Part shown: positions 9,483 through 16,530 of the stretch, one piece after another | Position numbering within the stretch: position 1 is the stretch's first letter | Layout of the letters: each line of letters starts with the position of its first letter | Source of the DNA: CAYWHE01 sp964458125 | GTDB lineage: Bacteria > Bacteroidota > Bacteroidia > AKYH767-A > OLB10 | NCBI GenBank assembly: GCA_964458125.1 | Contig: CAYWHE010000032.1 | Location: 1-26,566, forward strand | DNA length: 26,566 nt | Direction: 5' to 3' | Program-made: the position numbers and the translations under genes | Notes under the pieces: model-generated | What the model saw: the letters and a program-made list of their open reading frames with translations, nothing else | What the model was told of the DNA's origin: nothing | The model's database searches: none

Positions 9483-10199
9483 TTATTTTTTCATGTACAA
9501 AGCCAGTTCCGGGTTTTCAAATCCCAGTTGTTTGGCCTCCTTCAGGTATTTTCGGGCATTGGTATGGTCACCGGCTTCATAGTAGTTCAACCCAATATTG
9601 TAATAAGCTTCCGCATAATCCGGTTTATGTTGTATGGCCGATCTAAAATCCTTCATGGATCCCTGGCTGTCTCCATCGAGTGCTATGGCCAGCCCCCTCA
9701 CCAGGTAAGCTTCGGCAAATACCGGGTTTAAGGCTATGGCCATGTTGCAATCCCCGATGCAGGAAATATAGCGTCCGGCTTTGTTGGCAGCCAGCGCACG
9801 ATGATAGAAATAATCGGCCTTCGTGCTGTCTTCCCCGATGGCTGAGGTAAAATCGGCCATCGCCTTTTTATACTGTTTTAACCGGGCATAAGCACATCCG
9901 CGCATATCCAGAATCCGGGCATGCTGTTGCTCTTCCCCGAGGGCCTTGGTGAAGCATGCTATCGCAGTCTGATCATCTTTTTCAGAAACAGCCTGAACTC
10001 CCCTGGAAAAACTGCTTTCGTTTTTCGCATGATCGGGATCCCGTTCCGCATCATGACCGTAAGAAGTCAGCGCCAGGGTCTGTGCATGTACCCGGAGCGA
10101 CAGCATAAATGTTATCAAGGTCCCGCTGATCAGGAATAAAATAAAAAACCTGAAATTTTTTCTGGTAACCGGTACGTTCGACTGAGGGATAGTTTTCAT
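9483..10199 (-). CDS. TPR-repeat protein, exported or membrane-anchored
   Basis: This 238-residue protein starts at the ATG at 10199. A basic N-terminus (RKNFRF) and a hydrophobic segment, FFILFLISGTLITFMLSL, end in RVHAQ, a plausible signal-peptidase site near residue 40. About four TPR units follow from residue 65 to the end. Examples are AIACFTKALGEEQQ, AMADFTSAIGEDSTKADYFY, AEAYLVRGLAIALDGDSQGS and AEAYYNIGLNYYEAGDHTNA. It probably acts as a periplasmic or envelope scaffold; no enzyme domain is present. The C-terminal half closely matches the neighbouring TPR gene, so one arose from the other by local duplication. A perfect TAnnTTTG element precedes it and a hairpin terminator follows it, so it appears to be a single-gene unit. 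Confidence 0.87.
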   Translation of the reverse strand: MKTIPQSNVPVTRKNFRFFILFLISGTLITFMLSLRVHAQTLALTSYGHDAERDPDHAKNESSFSRGVQAVSEKDDQTAIACFTKALGEEQQHARILDMRGCAYARLKQYKKAMADFTSAIGEDSTKADYFYHRALAANKAGRYISCIGDCNMAIALNPVFAEAYLVRGLAIALDGDSQGSMKDFRSAIQHKPDYAEAYYNIGLNYYEAGDHTNARKYLKEAKQLGFENPELALYMKK

Positions 10200-10230
10200 G
10201 TTTGTGCTTGTTGGTTTGGTTTGAATGATG

Positions 10231-10238
10231 CAAACATA
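10231..10238 (-). promoter_or_regulatory. -7 promoter element TATGTTTG for the second TPR gene
   Basis: TATGTTTG on the minus strand is an exact TAnnTTTG match, 31 bp upstream of the ATG at 10199. A correctly spaced -33 TTTG is not obvious. Confidence 0.5.
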
Positions 10239-10292
10239 TCTCCGAATGAAAGCAATACATATCCATCTTTATCAAACGGTCGTTTTGGACGA

Positions 10293-10326
10293 TTATCCGG
10301 TAACGAATCCGGTTCATTCCGGATAA
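10293..10326. repeat. Inverted repeat TTATCCGG / CCGGATAA
   Basis: Perfect 8-bp arms (10293-10300 and 10319-10326) flank an 18-nt loop that itself carries ATCCGGTT. The repeat lies 28 bp past the stop of the SRPBCC gene and 55 bp upstream of the TATGTTTG element. It could be a T-run-free transcript end structure or an operator for the TPR gene. Confidence 0.45.
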
Positions 10327-10354
10327 CGGGCGGATGCCTTCAGTTAAAAAAATG

Positions 10355-10822
10355 TCAGGAAACGGATTTACCGGATATTTTCTGCAAAAGCCCTGTCCTT
10401 CCCCACTTCATGACCAGGTGGTGGTTCCAGATAAAGAACGGACGTAAAAGGAAGGAAAACGTATTCATCCAGGGTTTGGTGGTGCGCACATCCCAATGAA
10501 AAGCAAGTACCGCTTCACTTCCCTCCTGATTGAATATCCAGGTACCCGTGCCGGATAATTCCCCGCTCGTATAGCCATGCATGCTATGGTGTTTCCGGAC
10601 ACCGGTTACTTCCATTTCAAAAGTGAGGGTATAGGGCAAGAAACTTCTCCAGGTGAGCACGGCCTTTTTCCCCAGTCCTGAATCATCCCCTTCGGCAAGC
10701 ACCCGGACTTTCTTAACGCCTTTCCACCATTGGGGCCAGCCCTCGAGGTCCTTAATCACAGGCCATACCTCCTCCACTGTTCCGGGAATCCGCCAGGTGG
10801 TTAAAAATGAGTACTGTTCCAA
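10355..10822 (-). CDS. SRPBCC-family protein (polyketide cyclase/lipid transport fold)
   Basis: This 155-residue single-domain protein opens with the typical START/Bet v 1-like pattern: YSFLTTWRIPGTVEEVWPVI, then LEGWPQWWKGVKKVRVL. A GLGKKAVLTW strand and a C-terminal amphipathic helix (around NHHLVMKWGRTGLLQKI) follow. The fold encloses a hydrophobic pocket and usually binds small lipids or aromatic compounds; the ligand here is unknown. The only workable start is TTG at 10822, because an in-frame stop lies at 10835-10837 and no ATG precedes the domain. It lies 40 bp after the DUF218 gene and is probably co-transcribed with it. A link with the biosynthetic locus further right is possible but not shown. 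Confidence 0.85.
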   Translation of the reverse strand: MEQYSFLTTWRIPGTVEEVWPVIKDLEGWPQWWKGVKKVRVLAEGDDSGLGKKAVLTWRSFLPYTLTFEMEVTGVRKHHSMHGYTSGELSGTGTWIFNQEGSEAVLAFHWDVRTTKPWMNTFSFLLRPFFIWNHHLVMKWGRTGLLQKISGKSVS

Positions 10823-10862
10823 GTGGAAAGGAAATCAGCGGGCGTTGCCTGCAAGATGGTCT

Positions 10863-11555
10863 TCAGATGTCCTGGGGATCATACTTGATCCTTTTTCCCA
10901 TCGTACCCCGTAAACGGGTCCAGAATCCTTCCCGGTCAGGCAAGGAGACAAAGGGCGTGACATAAGCCTGCATGGAATCGATCACGGGATCTGTCACCTG
11001 CATGGAATCAAGCCTTTCATAAACCATTGGTATCACGGGCATGGTAATATCCAGTTTCCTGATAAAGGAAACCAGGGTCCGGCTTTGAAAAGGATCGGTG
11101 GCCAGCGCCATCTTTTTAAAACCAAGTGTTTCACCAAGTTTATATCCGTAATAGACATTTTCAGTACTGTGCTCCGCACGCGTTTCAGAAAAAATATGTT
11201 CTTTGGGGATCCCCAGCTTTTCTGCATAAAGCGCCATGATTTTACCTTCCACAAAGGGCGTATAAACAGATGACCCGCTGTAAATAACGTTTCTGGCAAC
11301 GCCTGTCTTGTACAGGTAGTAACTCCATAAAACACGGCCTCTCATGACATAATCCCACTGCCCGTTTTTAAATGGAACACCCGGCACAATGATGGCATCA
11401 AAGGGGCTGTTGCGCCTGGCCAGGTCAAAATTATCCCTTGGATCCATAAAAATCAGCTTACAGCCGTAAAAACCTGCCAAAACATGAACGATCAGTACCG
11501 TTGCAATTATGATTTTAATGTTTCGCTTCATCCTTTTATTTTTTTTCATTTGCAT
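10863..11555 (-). CDS. YdcF/SanA-like DUF218 membrane-anchored protein
   Basis: This 230-residue protein has an N-terminal membrane anchor (IIIATVLIVHVLAGFYGC) followed by a DUF218/YdcF domain. The family pattern is visible: FDAIIVPGVPFKNG near the start, VIYSGSSVYTPFVEGKIMAL in the middle, and FSETRAEHSTENVYYGYKL. The conserved acidic and polar residues of the last segment (E, S/T, EN) are the putative active-site cluster. Family members act in envelope biogenesis or have unknown roles. The start could be the ATG at 11555, 11549 or 11531; all leave the anchor intact. The gene heads a two-gene unit with the SRPBCC gene and is divergent from the phosphopantetheinyl transferase. Confidence 0.85.
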   Translation of the reverse strand: MQMKKNKRMKRNIKIIIATVLIVHVLAGFYGCKLIFMDPRDNFDLARRNSPFDAIIVPGVPFKNGQWDYVMRGRVLWSYYLYKTGVARNVIYSGSSVYTPFVEGKIMALYAEKLGIPKEHIFSETRAEHSTENVYYGYKLGETLGFKKMALATDPFQSRTLVSFIRKLDITMPVIPMVYERLDSMQVTDPVIDSMQAYVTPFVSLPDREGFWTRLRGTMGKRIKYDPQDI

Positions 11556-11651
11556 GCTAAATGAATGCCGGTGAATGCTGTTTGCTGTATAACACCAGAT
11601 GTGATTTTACATGACCGTTTACTGAAAACAAGCGTTTTTTATTCTTTGTTT

Positions 11652-11685
11652 CAAAAATACGAAAATAAAACTCATGAGTAACAAA
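11652..11685 (-). promoter_or_regulatory. Candidate promoter for the DUF218/SRPBCC unit
   Basis: The minus strand carries TATTTTTG (11652-11659), an exact TAnnTTTG match, with TTTG (11682-11685) 22 nt upstream, slightly longer than the usual 19-20. It would give a leader of about 90 nt. No equally good element is seen for the divergent plus-strand gene. Confidence 0.4.
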
Positions 11686-11741
11686 CACGCCTTCCATCCA
11701 TCCCGGTTTTGCCTGGATCAAAACATGATAAAACGCGATCC

Positions 11742-12362
11742 ATGCCGCTGTTAAAACGAAATGGATCCGGAAACGAACAGGTGGGCGTCTGGCAAATTTC
11801 CGGGGAAGAATTTACGGAAGAAACCAAACAGGAATCTTCCAATGGGGCTTTTTATATGCTGCATGAACTCCGCAGAAGACAAAGGAAAGCCTGCATGCAA
11901 TTGCTGAAAGAAATAACCGGTTCCGGTTTTCAGGTCAACTACGACAAACACGGAAAACCATTCCTGCATAACGATTCCAGGCATATTTCCTTTTCACATT
12001 CCGGTCCATATGCAGCGGTGATCATCAGTGAAAAACCGGCCGGAATCGACTTTGAATGCATACGCCCGAAGGTACTCAATATTCTGCATAAATTCATGAA
12101 TGAACCCGAAATGAGCAGTTTGTCCGGTCCACTGGCCATGGAACATGCACACGTTTATTGGGGCGCCAAAGAAACGATTTACAAAGTATACGGAAAACAG
12201 GAACTGCTTTTCAAATCGCAGATTTTGATTGAACCCTTCGCGTATCATTCCGCGCAGGGCAGGATACAGGCCCGGCTGGTAGCGGGTGGAAAGGATGAAA
12301 CTTTTTCACTTCATTATGAGAAATTCCTGGATTACATGCTGGTGCATACCGTCGCCGGTTAA
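11742..12362 (+). CDS. Sfp-type 4'-phosphopantetheinyl transferase
   Basis: This 206-residue enzyme, the only clear plus-strand gene, moves the 4'-phosphopantetheine arm from CoA to the conserved Ser of a carrier protein. The family motifs are all present: HISFSHSGPYAAVII (residues 81-95), then AGIDFECIRP with metal-binding Asp103 and Glu105, and WGAKETIYKVYG (140-151) with Glu144 and Lys148. I start at the ATG at 11742. An in-frame TTG at 11709 adds 11 residues with no family support. It belongs functionally with the acyl carrier protein at 17909-18178, which needs such an enzyme, although it could also serve other carriers. Its end lies 17 bp from the convergent end of the 12380 gene. Confidence 0.93.
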   Translation: MPLLKRNGSGNEQVGVWQISGEEFTEETKQESSNGAFYMLHELRRRQRKACMQLLKEITGSGFQVNYDKHGKPFLHNDSRHISFSHSGPYAAVIISEKPAGIDFECIRPKVLNILHKFMNEPEMSSLSGPLAMEHAHVYWGAKETIYKVYGKQELLFKSQILIEPFAYHSAQGRIQARLVAGGKDETFSLHYEKFLDYMLVHTVAG

Positions 12363-12379
12363 GAACAGGTTGCTCCGTA

Positions 12380-13024
12380 TTATTTTCCGTATTTGTTTTT
12401 CCAGGCCCTGTACTGGGAACGGTCTATATGATTCAGCGCATTGTAAACCGGTCGGATCCAGTAATTTTTCAAACCGAATCCGCCTGCCTTTTCCACCATT
12501 CTTTCAGTAAACAAAACCTTGCCGGATGCCATGTCAAAAAACGTCACCCACATGGCCCCCTGCTCCATGCCCTTATCAAAACTTTCCATGATAAAGACAC
12601 AACCGATACCGCTCTTTTTTCCGGTTTTGTATGCGCCCACCATTTTTTTAACAGTCTCCTCGTTAACCTTTACATCGGATGAACTGGAACTGAACATATC
12701 CTTGACGTTGGCCCCGGCATTCAATTTATTGATCATGGATAAATCATAGGGAACATGTCCGACACGGAACGTCTTGGACAGATTATACTTCTCGGGCTGG
12801 TAGGCCACGATATTGTTCCACGCTTCAAAATACACATCCTGGATGTCTCTTTCATCCTTGAATCCCGCCGAACCCACCTGGGTAAATTGACCCCGCAATT
12901 TGATTTGCGTAAAATCAAGTCCGAACCAGGTGATCTCGGATGCACTAAAGACATCAGCGGCTTGCTGGGCCATCGTGGCGCCTCCGGATAAAATGAACAG
13001 CAATAATGCCGGTAATTTTTTCAT
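12380..13024 (-). CDS. Secreted hypothetical protein, tandem paralogue B
   Basis: This 214-residue protein has a clear signal peptide (MKKLPALLLFILSGGATMAQ). The mature part starts ADVFSASEITWFGLDFTQIK and contains a conserved DVYFEAWNN segment. A KSGIGCVFIMESFDKG strand region, AMWVTFFDMASGKVLFTERM and a C-terminal YRAWKNKYGK follow. It is a close relative of the gene 20 bp upstream, with more than half the positions alike by eye across the whole length. I do not recognise a named family. The predicted location is periplasm or outside. The alternating hydrophobic strands suggest a mixed alpha/beta fold. It differs from its partner in the middle, with a Ser-rich SSSSSDVKV segment near residue 115. 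Confidence 0.85.
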   Translation of the reverse strand: MKKLPALLLFILSGGATMAQQAADVFSASEITWFGLDFTQIKLRGQFTQVGSAGFKDERDIQDVYFEAWNNIVAYQPEKYNLSKTFRVGHVPYDLSMINKLNAGANVKDMFSSSSSDVKVNEETVKKMVGAYKTGKKSGIGCVFIMESFDKGMEQGAMWVTFFDMASGKVLFTERMVEKAGGFGLKNYWIRPVYNALNHIDRSQYRAWKNKYGK

Positions 13025-13044
13025 GGTCGATAATTTTAGTGGGA

Positions 13045-13689
13045 TTAACGGTTGTATTTGCTTTTCCAGACATTGTACTGGCTCCGCAGGATATGGGCAA
13101 GCGCCGCCGAAACAGGACTGATCCAGTGATTTTTCAAACCCGGTCCACCGGCTCTTTCCACCAGCCGCTCGGTAAATAAAACTTTCCGGGATCCGATATC
13201 AAAAAAGGTAACCCACATCGTTCCGGTCTCATTGTTTTTGTCCAGGCTTTCCATGATAAACACCAGTCCAATGCCCTCTTTACGGTCACCACGGTATTCC
13301 CCAACCGTTTTTTTCACCAGGGCTTCGTCAACAATTCCCTCTCCTCCTTTTTCCGTCAGCATGTTTGAGGCATTCATGGAACTGTTCCGTTTGTTGACGA
13401 TACTTAAATCGTTAGGAACATTTCCGACGCGAAAGGCCTTCCAGAAATTGTATTTGGATGGTTCCGAAACCACGAGGTTGTTCCAGGCTTCAAAATAATT
13501 GTCGCGCAGATCCTTTTCGTCCCGGAACCCGGAAGGCCCCACATTGACCAGCGGTCCGCGGACTTTGAGGTGGCTGTAATCCAGCCCAAACCAGGTAATT
13601 TCAGATGCTTTAAAAACATCAGCCGCATTTTGCGCTGACAATACGGAACCGAAAACAGTTAGCGTAAGTGTGAAGAACAATTTTTTCAT
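13045..13689 (-). CDS. Secreted hypothetical protein, tandem paralogue A
   Basis: This 214-residue protein starts at the ATG at 13689. A longer frame to 13728 exists, but the signal peptide MKKLFFTLTLTVFGSVLSAQ fixes the start. The mature part NAADVFKASEITWFGLDYSH matches the downstream paralogue, as do NYFEAWNNLV, GIGLVFIMESLDK, TMWVTFFDIGSRKVLFTERL and the closing RSQYNVWKSKYNR. No catalytic motif is obvious; the invariant Trp, Asp, Glu and Asn residues in both copies (EITWFGLD, YFEAWNN) are candidates for structure or ligand binding. The two copies form one transcription unit, 130 bp downstream of the ligase gene on the same strand. An inverted repeat lies in that gap. The function is unknown. 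Confidence 0.86.
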   Translation of the reverse strand: MKKLFFTLTLTVFGSVLSAQNAADVFKASEITWFGLDYSHLKVRGPLVNVGPSGFRDEKDLRDNYFEAWNNLVVSEPSKYNFWKAFRVGNVPNDLSIVNKRNSSMNASNMLTEKGGEGIVDEALVKKTVGEYRGDRKEGIGLVFIMESLDKNNETGTMWVTFFDIGSRKVLFTERLVERAGGPGLKNHWISPVSAALAHILRSQYNVWKSKYNR

Positions 13690-13752
13690 GGGGATGAAAA
13701 TATTAAGCAAGTATACGTTTATGATCACTCATTTTCCGGATACTGAACTTCC

Positions 13753-13792
13753 GGTCAGTGGTGCAAAATAAAAAAAATATTGCACGGTGACC
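13753..13792. repeat. Interrupted inverted repeat with A-rich loop (operator or terminator)
   Basis: GGTCA (13753-13757) and GTGCAA (13761-13766) are mirrored by TTGCAC (13780-13785) and TGACC (13788-13792). The centre is a 13-nt, nearly all-A loop, and a 3-nt/2-nt mismatch separates the two arm pairs. It lies between the ligase stop (13820) and the start of the paralogue pair (13689). It could end the biosynthetic operon or serve as an operator for the paralogues. Confidence 0.5.
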
Positions 13793-13819
13793 AATAACGA
13801 AGGTCATATAATAATAAAA

Positions 13820-15259
13820 TCAGGCCACATGCCTCCTGACCTTGCCGCTGCCCGTCATGGGCAGATCAGGCACAAAGCTGATCCGTTGCGGAAGTTTATA
13901 GGTGGAAAGCTGCTGCCTGCAAAAATGCAGCAGGTCTTCGGTTTCAACGGCAGCCCCCTCCTGCAGCATGACCTCCGCCTGTATGATTTCACCCATCAGG
14001 GGATGAGAAACCCCGTAAATACGTGATTGCCTGACGGCAGGATGGGAATCAATTACCGCTTCCACCTCTTCGGCAAAAACTTTATTACCCGATACATTGA
14101 TCATGGACTTCTCTCTTCCCTTCACCGTCACCAGTCCATCCTTCGATTTAACGGCCACATCGGCCGTGTAAAACCAGCCGTTTCTCATGACATCCTTCCG
14201 CATTTGCGGGGGTGATAAATACGCATCAAACATGCCCGGTCCGCGTATGGCCAAATGCCCGGTGACACCTGCGGGCTGTACCGTTCCAGTCTCATCCACA
14301 ATTTCCACCTCATAGTCCGGTAAGGCCTGCCCGACGGCATCCGGATGTTCAGCGGATTTTTTAAAATTGATCATGGGCAGGCCGATTTCGATAATGCCAT
14401 AAGCCTGGCTGATATCAATACCATACCGGTTTTTAAACGAATCGCATATCTCGACTGAGATTCCGGTGGAGGTGGAAATCACTCTTTTCAGACCGGGCAT
14501 CATGACTCCTGTCCTGTCGTTGCTGAGCAACCGGATATGCATGGGAGACGCGTAAAGCAGCGTCCCGTTAAACGAATTGGTATAGTGGATGATGGTTTGG
14601 GCCAGGAAGTCGCGGCACACTGCAATGGCGGCACCAAAACGGATATACAACACGATGGAAACCAGAAAATGGTAAGCCATGGGCAATACCCAAACCACCG
14701 TGTCGCCGGGGCCCAGTTCAAGCGCCTTATTGGCAGCATCCACACGTTCCAGTACGGAACGATGGGAAACGATCACTCCTTTTGATTTGCCTGTTGTTCC
14801 GGAAGTAAAGCGGATAAAGGCCGCGTCCGGCACATGAGGGGCAAAAACCTCCTGAGGTCCGGTTCCCGTGAAGGCCATGCGGAATCCGCCAATATCCATC
14901 GGCAGATCAATGGTTTCAAAAGCGGTCGGATTCACCCCGCTGTGATCATCGAGAATTACGTGCAATCGCGCTTCCTGCAGGATATGGTCAATTTCAGCCG
15001 GCTTGAGCTGATGCGACAAGGGCATGACGGTTGCACCTGTACCCAGAACTCCGAATATACCGGATATGAAGTTTCTTCCGTTGCGCGCCATGACACCGAC
15101 TCCCATGCCTTTTCTGATGCCCCTCGCCAGCAATTCATTTTTGAATTTTTCTGCCTCCTGAAAAAGGCCTGAAAAAGTAAGGGTGCCAAACTCATCATAA
15201 ACCGCTGGGGCATCCGGCCACCGTTTGGCAGATGCTTCTAAAATGGTATAAACATTCAT
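13820..15259 (-). CDS. Stand-alone adenylate-forming ligase (AMP-dependent synthetase)
   Basis: This 479-residue ANL-superfamily enzyme should activate a carboxylic acid as acyl-AMP and load it on a thiol, here probably the neighbouring carrier protein. Core motifs are present. The P-loop FTSGTTGKSKG is at 151-161 and YGIIEIG with Glu291 at 287-293. TADV with ribose-binding Asp367 and KGREKSMINVSGNKVF form the hinge. TGSGKVRR at the extreme C-terminus supplies catalytic Lys473. The usual TGD is TAD here. The Asp-containing A4 motif of amino-acid adenylation domains is not evident (the region reads PMAYHFLVSIVLY), so an acyl or aryl acid seems likelier than an amino acid. It starts 17 bp after the flavoenzyme stop and is the last gene of the biosynthetic run. 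An acyl-CoA ligase role is the alternative. Confidence 0.92.
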   Translation of the reverse strand: MNVYTILEASAKRWPDAPAVYDEFGTLTFSGLFQEAEKFKNELLARGIRKGMGVGVMARNGRNFISGIFGVLGTGATVMPLSHQLKPAEIDHILQEARLHVILDDHSGVNPTAFETIDLPMDIGGFRMAFTGTGPQEVFAPHVPDAAFIRFTSGTTGKSKGVIVSHRSVLERVDAANKALELGPGDTVVWVLPMAYHFLVSIVLYIRFGAAIAVCRDFLAQTIIHYTNSFNGTLLYASPMHIRLLSNDRTGVMMPGLKRVISTSTGISVEICDSFKNRYGIDISQAYGIIEIGLPMINFKKSAEHPDAVGQALPDYEVEIVDETGTVQPAGVTGHLAIRGPGMFDAYLSPPQMRKDVMRNGWFYTADVAVKSKDGLVTVKGREKSMINVSGNKVFAEEVEAVIDSHPAVRQSRIYGVSHPLMGEIIQAEVMLQEGAAVETEDLLHFCRQQLSTYKLPQRISFVPDLPMTGSGKVRRHVA

Positions 15260-15276
15260 TCGATTAACTAAACGCT

Positions 15277-16530
15277 TTAAAACATTACCTGTGCTGACCT
15301 GATCTTTCCAATTGTTACAAGCTGGTCCGTTCCGTTCAGCATTCCGGAGGCAAGTTGTCCGGCAGCATATCCTGTGGCCAGGCAGGTCCCGATCACCCGG
15401 GCGCTGGCAATGGCATCATTCATGGCGGAAAGGTGCCGTCCTGCAAAATAAAGATTTTTACACCCGTCCGACTGTAAACAACCGGCCGGAACCTGGTAAA
15501 AATCATCTTCTGCAAAATACTGCATCTGAACCCGCTTGCCCACCTTCCAATGCTCCACCGGCCAGGCACCATTGGCTATTCCATCCATATGCTTAACCGC
15601 CCCAAGAACGTCCTGCCGGGTGAGTTCCGATTTTCCTATTGCCCTTCTTCCCGTCCGGATGCCGATTTCCGGAGCTGTACTGGCTATGGCAGCATTCCGG
15701 AAGCCGCTCACTTCGGATTGCAAAAATACGGCAACTTTTTCAATCATTTCTCTTGCCGCTAGTTCCAAAGGGGTAATTTTATTCAATTGACCGCCTACAG
15801 CTATGGGAATTCCCACCTTAATGCTCACCTGCCCACCCTGGTGCGAACCCGGGACAATGGTGATGTTTTCCAGGTCCGGATCGAGGCGGCCATTTTCCAC
15901 TGCCTTTTTAATATCCCGTATCAGGGCCAGCTGGAGAACTCCCGTGTTGAATTCCGTCAGGCCCTCCATGGCAAAAACCTGAGCGGCAGCCTGGTATTCA
16001 TCACATTCAACTACCGGTAGTCCGAGCAACTTGGATATCACCGCTTCACCCGTACAATCGATGACGGCATCAGCCTGTATGCTGATCAACCTGTCGTAGG
16101 AAAAGGCCTTTAATGCTTGAATACGCTGATCCGCTTCCTTCACTTCGCAAACGACACTGTGGAGAAAAAGATCAATCCTGTTTTCACGGACCAGGTCATC
16201 GCAAAGTTTTTTGAATGCAAATGGTTTGTAAGGCAAAAACCACAACCCGTCCTTATTACAAAGGGCCTGTGTGCTGCTTTTTTGTTGAAGCCTTTCTCCA
16301 AACTCGCGGGCAAAACCATTTGACGCATACCTTAATTGCTGTTGCTGATTGCGCAGGTATAAACCACAAACTGTCCCGACATTAGCGGCAGTTGCCTTTC
16401 CTCCCAGGAAGGAATGATTTTCAATCAGGGCTACCGTTGCACCAGACCGGGCTGCACTCACGGCTGCAGCAATTCCGGCAGCACCCCCGCCGCTTACCAC
16501 GATATCATAACCTGGATCCGGAAGCTTCAT
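15277..16530 (-). CDS. FAD-dependent oxidoreductase (FAD_oxidored family)
   Basis: This 417-residue flavoenzyme has an N-terminal dinucleotide-binding fold, YDIVVSGGGAAGIAAAVSAA (residues 8-27), with the acidic strand end ALIEN at 34-38. FLGGKATAANVGTVCG follows at 41-56. The C-terminal FAD-contact region (about 357-395) reads NLYFAGRHLSAMNDAIASAR then GTCLATGYAAGQ. Both ends match the family of FAD-dependent oxidoreductases related to glucose-inhibited/succinate dehydrogenase folds. The substrate is not deducible; in this setting oxidation or desaturation of a carrier-bound or released acyl group is plausible. Its ATG overlaps the TGA of the preceding condensation gene (ATGA), a sign of translational coupling. 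The ligase follows after 17 bp. Confidence 0.92.
   Translation of the reverse strand: MKLPDPGYDIVVSGGGAAGIAAAVSAARSGATVALIENHSFLGGKATAANVGTVCGLYLRNQQQQLRYASNGFAREFGERLQQKSSTQALCNKDGLWFLPYKPFAFKKLCDDLVRENRIDLFLHSVVCEVKEADQRIQALKAFSYDRLISIQADAVIDCTGEAVISKLLGLPVVECDEYQAAAQVFAMEGLTEFNTGVLQLALIRDIKKAVENGRLDPDLENITIVPGSHQGGQVSIKVGIPIAVGGQLNKITPLELAAREMIEKVAVFLQSEVSGFRNAAIASTAPEIGIRTGRRAIGKSELTRQDVLGAVKHMDGIANGAWPVEHWKVGKRVQMQYFAEDDFYQVPAGCLQSDGCKNLYFAGRHLSAMNDAIASARVIGTCLATGYAAGQLASGMLNGTDQLVTIGKIRSAQVMF

Noticed and set aside
12363..12379. Bidirectional terminator between the phosphopantetheinyl transferase and paralogue B
   Set aside because: The gap is 17 bp and contains no inverted repeat or T-run.
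13820..15259. Amino-acid-specific NRPS adenylation domain
   Set aside because: Core ANL motifs fit, but the A4 region lacks an obvious Asp for alpha-amino binding; kept as a general acid ligase instead.
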